From NCBI GenBank assembly GCA_963623875.1, contig CAVFNL010000009.1:1-18637 (forward strand): DNA of 18,637 nt. Direction: 5' to 3'. Made by a program: the position numbers and the translations under genes. The notes beneath the pieces are model-generated. The model saw only the letters and a program-made list of their open reading frames with translations, searched no databases and was not told the DNA's origin. This DNA is from UBA3206 sp963623875. GTDB taxonomy: Bacteria > Bacillota_I > Bacilli_A > Acholeplasmatales > Anaeroplasmataceae. Of this stretch, positions 6,569 to 12,930 are shown in pieces (positions within the stretch are counted from its first letter, which is position 1; each line of letters starts with the position of its first letter).

Positions 6569-9500
6569 ATGATAAATAAGAAAAAAATATTCTTGACAAC
6601 TTTTGCGTTAGGGTTAGCAACAGTTGCGCTAGCATCATGCGGAAAAAAGGATAAAGTTACAAATGATGATAAAAAAGATGATAATTCTGATGTAGACCCT
6701 ACAACTACATATACAATCAAACTTGATGTAAATGATCCTGTGGCTAAGTTTGCAGAAGGTACAACTACAACATATTCTGTTACATCAGCTTCAGATTTAA
6801 TTACAAAAATCGGTTCAGTCGAGCCAACTAAGACAGGATATAAATTTACAGGTTGGTATATTGATACAGAAGTTAAAACTGCATTAGTTGCCACTACTGA
6901 TCTTTCAAAACTTACAAAAGAAAGTGATGGATCAATTTATATTTATGCAGCATATGCTATTCAAACATATACTGTAACATTTAACCTAAAGGGTAATGCG
7001 GCAGTAGAGGCTGAAAGCTCTATATCTACAACAGCTAATGTTGAATATAATAAAAAAGCAACAATTATTCCATCTGTATTTACAACAGCAGCTAAAGATT
7101 CGCTTGGACATGAAATGACATTTACTGGATGGTATACTGATGAAGCATGTACAGCTGAAAATAAAGTGGATCCTACAACTGTAGAAATTAAAGAAAATAC
7201 AACATTCTATGCTGGATGGACAATTGTAGAAATTACATCTGTAGCAGAGTTTATGGCATATATTAACCAAACTAAAGTTGAAACAAATGCTTATCTTTCG
7301 GCAGACCTTACATTTGATGAAACAAAGTCTGCAGAAGTTATCGATAGAACTAAAGATACATGCGTTGAGGCAGGATTATCTAATGGAACAAATTTAACAA
7401 ATGAATTTGCGGCTAAATTCTATGGGGATTGTCATACTCTTGCGGGACTTACAATTAAAGGAACAGATTTAACAAACGTTGCGTTGTTTGGTAAGTTTAG
7501 TGGTACAATGCAAGATGTTACATTTGAATCACCAACAATTACTACTAATAAAAAGACTTCGGGTTTCATTGCAGGTGAAATTACAGGGGACGCGGTATTC
7601 TCAGATATAACATTTGATGGAGCAGAAGTGACTAGTACAGGTGCTGATGGATATGCATCAATAGTTGCAGGTCAAATTAAAGGTAATGATATTACAGCTA
7701 CTTTTGAAGGATTAACAATTAAAAATAGTAATATGGAAGTTACTAAATATAGTGGAGGAGTAGTTTCAGGAATTAATAAATCATCAAATGTAACTCTTAA
7801 TTTTACTGACTGTCTAATTGATATTGATATTAATAGTACTGATAGTAGTAATGGATCAATAGGTCTTATTTTTGGACAACAAGATGCTGAAAAATCAAAT
7901 AATTGTAAATTTAACTTCGATGGTGTAATTGCGACAGGATCTATTGATTCAGTAAAGAATACAGCAGCATTCATTGGAGATTTAAAGAATGCTAATAAAG
8001 CTAAATGTGATGTAACAATTAAAAATTCAGCAGTAATTGGATTTAAGAATAGTGCAACTAATGGTTCTTCAAGTACAACTAATACATTTATTGGACAAAA
8101 TAGTTCAACTACAGCAGTATTTGAAAATGTATATTATCAAGAATATGGAACAAATATTCTTGTTAAAGGTGACTATGGTTGGGATGTTGTTGAACAAGGA
8201 CAATCAACCTCTCTTGAAGAATTAAAGGAAATAAAATTAAGTAATAATTTTACATTTGATTATACAGCTTCATCTAACGTTGATCTACCTGGAACTTTCA
8301 AGGTTACGTTAAACAATAATACGCTTGAAGTTCTTGATACAAAGGTAATAGATTTAGCAAATGCTACATGTGATGTTAAAACTGTTGAAACAGGACAAAG
8401 TTTTATAAGTGAATCTGAAACAAATACATATAAATTTAATGGGCCTATTTGTTACTATGAAAAAGCAGTTGCTGGAAAAGCAGGTTATGGTGTTAAGGTT
8501 CAATTTGCATTACCAAAATATCCTAATGGTAATTCAATAATCATCTTTAAAGGAGTATCCGTGAAGGGGCTTACAAGTTATAATGTAGATCCTAAAACAG
8601 GCGTTGTTACAGGATATATTATATTAGATAATGAAACAAAGGATTCGGTATCAGGAAAAACTGAACTTGAAACTGCTCTAGAAACAACAGCACTAGTTTC
8701 TAAAGAAATTAAGATTGTTTGGGGTAATGATGATAACTTTAATGTTTCAGGAAATGAAAGTACACCAACTTATATTAATGTATTTGCAAAACCTGTTACA
8801 TATACATTTGATTTCCAAAATACAGAAGATCATCAATTGATTACTAAAAAGTCAGAAACTCCTCATGCAAAAATAGCATTAGAAGATGCAGAGGGTTATA
8901 GTACAGGACTTACTGCAGCAGTTGACTCAGCAGATGATACTAAACTTAATATTACAGCAGGTGAAATAGCATATCATACTACTTACAAAGGAAATACAGT
9001 ATTTGTTAAATTTAGTGTGCCTTCTGGTATAACTACAACAGCTACTTCAGAACAAGAATTTAATAATTGTAAAAAAGTTACTGGCGATAAGACTTCATTT
9101 ATTTTAGCTGTAAATGTTGCTAAAGGTAATACTAAGTTCTCATTTACATGGGATAAAGCAAAATATGATATGGATGAATATACAATTAATGTTGCGGACA
9201 CAGTTACATTAGTTGCAAATTCAGATGCATCAACATCAACAAGCCTAACTAGTACATTATATACACTTGCAAATTTAGAAGATAAAACACTTGCAGTAGG
9301 GGCTAGTGAAAAATGGGGTAAAGATTTAACTATAGTTGCAAGTGCATCAGATGCAGATAAAGTTTTTATTGAAAATGCGGGTGCTAGTACTGAAACTTAT
9401 ACTGATTTAACTGGTACTCAACAAACTGCTGCAAAACGTTTAAAAGTAGCTAGTGCTAAAGCAAATGGCGTTTATGTTAAAATAGATTTATCTGCATATA

Positions 9501-9730
9501 AAGGAAGTGTAGATATTAAAGTATCATATTGTACTGGTTCAAATGATAGTGCTAGACATTTAATTTTATGGAAAGAAGGGAATTTTGAAAACCCTACAAT
9601 TACAGCAGATAATTCTACATGTAAAACACCTTCAGAAGCTACATTAACTGTTGATGCAGGTTCTATATATTATTTAGGTTCTGCAAGTGGTAATATGTAT
9701 ATTTATGCAATTTCATTAATTGCTAAGTAA
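6569..9730 (+). CDS. Large surface lipoprotein with InlB-type repeats and beta-rich body
   Basis: A 1053-residue secreted lipoprotein. The lipoprotein signal ends in ALASC with acylated Cys24, followed by a charged, Asp/Lys-rich tether (25-45). Two Listeria-Bacteroides (InlB B-type, Flg_new) repeats follow, marked by GYKFTGWY (90-97) with IYAAY, and MTFTGWY (183-189) with FYAGWT (213-218). Residues about 230-530 have short repeating strands (phrases like ALFGKFSGTMQDVTF and VVSGINKSSNVTLNF) suggesting a right-handed beta-helix of the GLUG/pectate-lyase-like type. The rest is Thr/Ser-rich and beta-sandwich-like, and the final 100 residues look like a carbohydrate-binding-type module. AAGGAGA (6554-6560) fixes the start. 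A monocistronic gene with its own promoter and terminator. Ligand or substrate is unknown; adhesion or glycan binding is inferred. Confidence 0.85.
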   Translation: MINKKKIFLTTFALGLATVALASCGKKDKVTNDDKKDDNSDVDPTTTYTIKLDVNDPVAKFAEGTTTTYSVTSASDLITKIGSVEPTKTGYKFTGWYIDTEVKTALVATTDLSKLTKESDGSIYIYAAYAIQTYTVTFNLKGNAAVEAESSISTTANVEYNKKATIIPSVFTTAAKDSLGHEMTFTGWYTDEACTAENKVDPTTVEIKENTTFYAGWTIVEITSVAEFMAYINQTKVETNAYLSADLTFDETKSAEVIDRTKDTCVEAGLSNGTNLTNEFAAKFYGDCHTLAGLTIKGTDLTNVALFGKFSGTMQDVTFESPTITTNKKTSGFIAGEITGDAVFSDITFDGAEVTSTGADGYASIVAGQIKGNDITATFEGLTIKNSNMEVTKYSGGVVSGINKSSNVTLNFTDCLIDIDINSTDSSNGSIGLIFGQQDAEKSNNCKFNFDGVIATGSIDSVKNTAAFIGDLKNANKAKCDVTIKNSAVIGFKNSATNGSSSTTNTFIGQNSSTTAVFENVYYQEYGTNILVKGDYGWDVVEQGQSTSLEELKEIKLSNNFTFDYTASSNVDLPGTFKVTLNNNTLEVLDTKVIDLANATCDVKTVETGQSFISESETNTYKFNGPICYYEKAVAGKAGYGVKVQFALPKYPNGNSIIIFKGVSVKGLTSYNVDPKTGVVTGYIILDNETKDSVSGKTELETALETTALVSKEIKIVWGNDDNFNVSGNESTPTYINVFAKPVTYTFDFQNTEDHQLITKKSETPHAKIALEDAEGYSTGLTAAVDSADDTKLNITAGEIAYHTTYKGNTVFVKFSVPSGITTTATSEQEFNNCKKVTGDKTSFILAVNVAKGNTKFSFTWDKAKYDMDEYTINVADTVTLVANSDASTSTSLTSTLYTLANLEDKTLAVGASEKWGKDLTIVASASDADKVFIENAGASTETYTDLTGTQQTAAKRLKVASAKANGVYVKIDLSAYKGSVDIKVSYCTGSNDSARHLILWKEGNFENPTITADNSTCKTPSEATLTVDAGSIYYLGSASGNMYIYAISLIAK

Positions 9731-9749
9731 TATTTCATAATAAAATAAT

Positions 9750-9784
9750 AAAGGATGTGATAAATATTTATCCATCCTTTTTTC
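9750..9784 (+). terminator. Intrinsic terminator after lipoprotein gene
   Basis: A long hairpin: AAAGGATG (9750-9757) pairs with CATCCTTT (9773-9780), and inside it GATAA (9759-9763) pairs with TTATC (9768-9772), leaving one bulged T and an ATAT loop. A T run follows. Confidence 0.85.
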
Positions 9785-9802
9785 TTTATATAATTTGATT
9801 AT

Positions 9803-9834
9803 AAAAAAACATGACTTCAATAAAGAAATCATGT
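9803..9834 (-). terminator. Intrinsic terminator of fumarase-malic enzyme operon
   Basis: On the minus strand ACATGATTTC pairs with GAAGTCATGT (9825-9834 with 9809-9818), using one G-U wobble, and is followed by seven T. The mispair would be A-C on the plus strand, so it works best for the minus-strand operon. Confidence 0.8.
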
Positions 9835-9845
9835 CTTATTTTTTT

Positions 9846-11021
9846 TTACTTTCTTATAACGCCTGCTTTAATAGCTTCATCTGATACAGCTTTCGCAACT
9901 GCAGGGACAACTCTTTCATCAAAAGGTGAAGGAATTATATATTCAGGATTTAATTCCTCATCACTAATTAAATTCGCAAGTGCTTTAGCCGCTGCCATCT
10001 TCATACCCTCAGTAATCTTAGTAGCCTTTGAATCTAGGGCTCCTCTAAATATTCCAGGGAATGCTAGGAGGTTATTAATTTGGTTAGGATAATCAGATCT
10101 TCCTGTACCTACAATTATAGCTCCACCTTCTAAAGCCTCATCATAAGTGATTTCAGGAGTAGGATTAGCCATCGCAAATACAAATGGGTCTTTCATAGTT
10201 TTAACCATTTCCTTTGTCACAAGCTTTGGTGCTGATACACCAACGAACACATTCGCATCTTTTAATAGGGATGCTAATGTGTTATCATGACCAGGTTTAG
10301 TATCAATAATATGGTCATCAAGTAATTCTTTAATTAAGAAATCGTATTTATCATAATTTTTAATATCAACTACACCATCTTTATTTGATGCATATATAGT
10401 TTTAACACCAAGTCTTTTAAGCATTCTTGCAATATTAGATCCAGCCGCACCTGTACCTGACATTACAACAACTAAATCTTCAAGTTTCTTATGAGTACAT
10501 CTTGCCGCATTCATAACAGCCGCACCTACAACAATTGATGTACCATGTTGGTCATCATGCATAACTGGGATATTAAGTGATTTAATAAGTCTACGTTCAA
10601 TATCAACACATCTAGGAGCTGATATATCTTCAAGATTAATACCACCAAATGTAGGAGCTAGTATTTCAACAGTTCTAACAATTTCATCAGGATCTTTTGT
10701 GTTTAGCACAATAGGTACTGAATCAATATTTGCGAAACGTTTAAATAATGCTGATTTTCCTTCCATAACAGGTAGCCCTGCTTCAGGTCCTATATCTCCA
10801 AGCCCTAATACTGCAGTACCATCTGATATAACAGCTACAGTATTTCCTTTAGATGTATATTTATAAGCTAGTTCTACATCTTTATTAATTTCTTTACAAG
10901 GTTCAGCTACTCCTGGAGTATATGCTATAGATAAATCTTCTTTAGTTTCAAGATTTAATCTACAACCAGTAGTAAACTTTCCTCCTTCATGAGCTTTTAA
11001 AGCTTTTTCTTTTAAATCCAT
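9846..11021 (-). CDS. Malic enzyme (oxidative decarboxylating malate dehydrogenase)
   Basis: A 391-residue bacterial-type malic enzyme converting malate to pyruvate, CO2 and NAD(P)H. Catalytic Tyr34 in IAYTPGVAEPC and Lys89 in MEGKSALFKRF are present, as are the LGDIGPEAGLPV block (75-86), metal ligands around NLEDI (E131/D132) and MHDDQHGT (D156/D157), and the dinucleotide-binding GTGAAGSNIA (189-198). The C-terminal block FAMANPTPEI is canonical. The start MDLKEKALKAHEGGK with AGGAAGG upstream (about 11031-11037) is preferred over a 17-residue longer frame that runs into the previous gene. It begins one base after the fumarase beta stop, so the two are co-translated. The cofactor preference cannot be read with certainty. 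Confidence 0.94.
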   Translation of the reverse strand: MDLKEKALKAHEGGKFTTGCRLNLETKEDLSIAYTPGVAEPCKEINKDVELAYKYTSKGNTVAVISDGTAVLGLGDIGPEAGLPVMEGKSALFKRFANIDSVPIVLNTKDPDEIVRTVEILAPTFGGINLEDISAPRCVDIERRLIKSLNIPVMHDDQHGTSIVVGAAVMNAARCTHKKLEDLVVVMSGTGAAGSNIARMLKRLGVKTIYASNKDGVVDIKNYDKYDFLIKELLDDHIIDTKPGHDNTLASLLKDANVFVGVSAPKLVTKEMVKTMKDPFVFAMANPTPEITYDEALEGGAIIVGTGRSDYPNQINNLLAFPGIFRGALDSKATKITEGMKMAAAKALANLISDEELNPEYIIPSPFDERVVPAVAKAVSDEAIKAGVIRK

Positions 11022-11022
11022 A

Positions 11023-11529
11023 TTATTTTTCCTTCCTTTCAAAAACACTTTCTCCATATGTATCGTACGCAACGATTAATGGGAAATCTTTAACCTCAAG
11101 TTTTTTTATTGATTCACAACCTAAATCAAAAAAAGCTACTTCTTTAGCAGAAGTGACTCTTTTAGATAAAAGCGCTCCTGCTCCACCGGTTACTACAAAA
11201 TATATAAGCCCATATTTCTTACAACATTGGCATACATAATTATCTCTAGGACCTTTACCAATCATACCTTTTATTTTAAGGTTTGGCATATAGTCAATAA
11301 ACTTATCCATACGAGAAGAAGTAGTAGGTCCTATTGAGCCTATAACCTCCCCAGGCTTTGTAGGAGTAGGTCCTGCATAATAAATAAGTGAATCCGTAAA
11401 ATCTACAGGTAAATCTTTGCCATCATCAATTAAGTCTTTAAGTCTTAGGTGTGCCGCATCTCTTGCGGTATATATAGTTCCGCTAAAATTTATTATATCT
11501 CCAGCATGAAGTGATTTAAAATCTATCAT
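11023..11529 (-). CDS. Fumarate hydratase class I, beta subunit (C-terminal domain type)
   Basis: A 168-residue subunit of the iron-sulfur fumarase/L-tartrate dehydratase family. Signature segments are TARDAAHLRL (21-30), YYAGPTPTKPGEVIGSIGPT (50-69) and TSSRMD (70-75). It pairs with the alpha subunit encoded immediately upstream to complete the active site, and it corresponds to the C-terminal domain of single-chain class I fumarases. The ATG overlaps the alpha stop (ATGA), so equal synthesis is expected. Slightly short compared with family members of about 180 to 200 residues. Tartrate dehydratase is the alternative, but the malic enzyme downstream favours fumarase. Confidence 0.9.
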   Translation of the reverse strand: MIDFKSLHAGDIINFSGTIYTARDAAHLRLKDLIDDGKDLPVDFTDSLIYYAGPTPTKPGEVIGSIGPTTSSRMDKFIDYMPNLKIKGMIGKGPRDNYVCQCCKKYGLIYFVVTGGAGALLSKRVTSAKEVAFFDLGCESIKKLEVKDFPLIVAYDTYGESVFERKEK

Positions 11530-12356
11530 AAAACTACCTCCTCGTGTCTATTCGCATGACATTGAATATTAAGCGCTACAGGAAGGGATGCTATATGGCA
11601 TGGAAGTGTGTTAATAAATACTTCAAAAACTGAAGTATTACCACCAAGCCCCATAGGACCTATAAAAGTTTTATTACATAACTCTTTAATCTCATCTTCA
11701 ATTTGTTTTATTTTTGGGTCGGTAGAAGATGAACTTCTCAACAATGCTTCTTTCGCAAGTAGGGCAGAAGTTTCAAAATTTCCACCAATTCCAATCCCTA
11801 AAAATAGAGGAGGACATGGTCTTCCACCAGCTTGTTTTATAGAATCTAAAACAAACTTTTTAATCCCCTCTATTCCGTCAGTAGGATTTAACATAACAAG
11901 CTTACTCATATTTTCAGAACCAGCTCCTTTAGGCGCAAGTACAAGTCTTAAATTCTCTCCGGGCACCATTCTAGTATGAACAATCGCAGGGGTATTATCT
12001 TTTGTATTAATACGAGTGATAGCGTCGGCTACACTCTTTCTTAAATAATATTTATCATACGCATCTCTAACCCCTGCATTTATTGCTTCATATAAATCAC
12101 AAGTAAGATGAACATCATAACCAATATATGCAAAACATGTCACAATACCTGTGTCTTGGCACATAGGTATATGTTCTTCACGTGCAAGTCGTTGATTATC
12201 AATTAAATTTTTTAAAATTTCTTTTGCAAGTGGCGCACTTTCATTTTCTAATGCAGTATTTAAATGAGATACTGTATAAGAATTTAGGTTGTGACACGCT
12301 TCGTATATCGCATCACTAACTGCTTTTTTTATTTCAATAAATCCTATTTCCTTCAT
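11526..12356 (-). CDS. Fumarate hydratase class I, alpha subunit (N-terminal domain type)
   Basis: A 276-residue subunit carrying the [4Fe-4S] cluster of class I fumarase, which hydrates fumarate to L-malate. Three cysteines are placed as expected for cluster ligands: C66 in PMCQDTG, C181 in GGRPCPPLFLG and C266 in NIQCHANRH. The glycine-rich IGIGGNFE and GPMGLGGNT blocks are also conserved. The start is ATG 12354-12356 with AAGGTGA (12361-12367) four bases upstream. First gene of a three-gene operon (alpha, beta, malic enzyme) with a strong promoter. Oxygen-sensitive fumarases of this class fit an anaerobic lifestyle. L-tartrate dehydratase cannot be excluded. Confidence 0.92.
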   Translation of the reverse strand: MKEIGFIEIKKAVSDAIYEACHNLNSYTVSHLNTALENESAPLAKEILKNLIDNQRLAREEHIPMCQDTGIVTCFAYIGYDVHLTCDLYEAINAGVRDAYDKYYLRKSVADAITRINTKDNTPAIVHTRMVPGENLRLVLAPKGAGSENMSKLVMLNPTDGIEGIKKFVLDSIKQAGGRPCPPLFLGIGIGGNFETSALLAKEALLRSSSSTDPKIKQIEDEIKELCNKTFIGPMGLGGNTSVFEVFINTLPCHIASLPVALNIQCHANRHEEVVL

Positions 12357-12376
12357 TCTATCACCTTGATATTAAA

Positions 12377-12405
12377 ATTATACAATAAGTGCTATTTTAT
12401 TTCAA
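12377..12405 (-). promoter_or_regulatory. Promoter of fumarase-malic enzyme operon
   Basis: On the minus strand TTGAAA (12400-12405) and TATAAT (12377-12382) are separated by 17 bases, ending about 20 bases before the fumarase alpha start. This is a near-consensus sigma-A-type promoter. Confidence 0.85.
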
Positions 12406-12434
12406 TTTAAGATATGTATAATGTATAACTTATT

Positions 12435-12448
12435 TGAAAACGCTTTAA
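12435..12448. promoter_or_regulatory. cre-like operator between divergent operons
   Basis: TGAAAACGCTTTAA matches 13 of 14 positions of the cre consensus TGWAARCGYTWNCW. It lies about 30 bases upstream of the fumarase -35 and 12 bases upstream of the MarR -35, in the divergent intergenic region. It shares AAAACGCTT with sites near 955 and 6516. Binding by CcpA is inferred. Confidence 0.55.
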
Positions 12449-12459
12449 TTAAATAATTC

Positions 12460-12488
12460 TTGAATTTGAAAATTTTAAGTATTAAAAT
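12460..12488 (+). promoter_or_regulatory. Promoter of MarR-ABC transporter operon
   Basis: TTGAAT (12460-12465) and TAAAAT (12483-12488) have a 17-base spacer. Transcription should start near 12495, just at the palindrome of 12496-12508. Confidence 0.7.
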
Positions 12489-12495
12489 AATATTG

Positions 12496-12508
12496 CTAAC
12501 AGTGTTAG
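12496..12508. promoter_or_regulatory. Perfect palindrome, candidate MarR operator
   Basis: CTAACA and TGTTAG flank a central G, giving a perfect 13-base inverted repeat. It sits at the predicted transcription start of the MarR-ABC operon and 21 bases before the regulator's start codon, the usual place for an autoregulatory site. Confidence 0.6.
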
Positions 12509-12528
12509 TAAATTTTGGGAGGCGTTTT

Positions 12529-12930
12529 ATGAAGGCTAGTAAATATGTTGAAAAAATAATAGAAATAAAGCCTAATGGAATATTAAGTGAAACACTTCAA
12601 GGACAACTTTTTGCCTTATGTCATTTAATGAATGAAGATAGGACATCCAAGTATTTAAGTGAGGCATTAAATGTATCTACAGCCCGTATGGCTGTAATAT
12701 TAAATTCTTTAGAAAAGCAGGGAAAAGTTAAAAGATATAAAACTAAAGAAGATAAAAGACTTACTTACATTCATTTAACGGATAAAGGGTACCAAGATAT
12801 TTTAGAAGCTAAAAAATATATAACAAGTAAGGTTGAATATGCAATAGAAGTACTTGGAGAAGAAGAATTTAGTAGGTTTATGAAAGATATTTATAAATTA
12901 TGCTGTTGTAAGGAGAAGAAAAATGCTTAG
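12529..12930 (+). CDS. MarR-family transcriptional regulator
   Basis: A 133-residue winged-helix regulator. Residues about 22-90 hold the DNA-binding core: the recognition-helix region SEALNVSTARMAVILNSLEKQG, then the wing RYKTKEDKRLTYIHLTDKG, a MarR hallmark. Flanking helices should form the dimer interface. An upstream in-frame TTG (12460) would add 23 hydrophobic residues, but GGGAGG (12517-12522) with a six-base spacer selects ATG 12529, and 12460 lies in the -35 box. The C-terminus bears three adjacent cysteines (125-127), unusual and possibly metal- or redox-responsive. It overlaps the ABC gene by eight bases and most likely controls that transporter in response to its substrate. Confidence 0.88.
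   Translation: MKASKYVEKIIEIKPNGILSETLQGQLFALCHLMNEDRTSKYLSEALNVSTARMAVILNSLEKQGKVKRYKTKEDKRLTYIHLTDKGYQDILEAKKYITSKVEYAIEVLGEEEFSRFMKDIYKLCCCKEKKNA

Noticed and set aside
8037..8225. Short plus-strand frame inside the lipoprotein gene
   Set aside because: It is out of frame within a continuous gene, with no family resemblance and no start signal.
6600..9700. CRISPR or tandem-repeat array suggested by repetitive ACA/GCA-rich DNA
   Set aside because: The repetition is Thr/Ala/Ser codons of a beta-rich protein. No regular repeat-spacer pattern exists.
12460..12528. TTG-initiated hydrophobic extension of the MarR regulator
   Set aside because: It coincides with the promoter. GGGAGG selects the ATG at 12529, which gives the normal MarR length.
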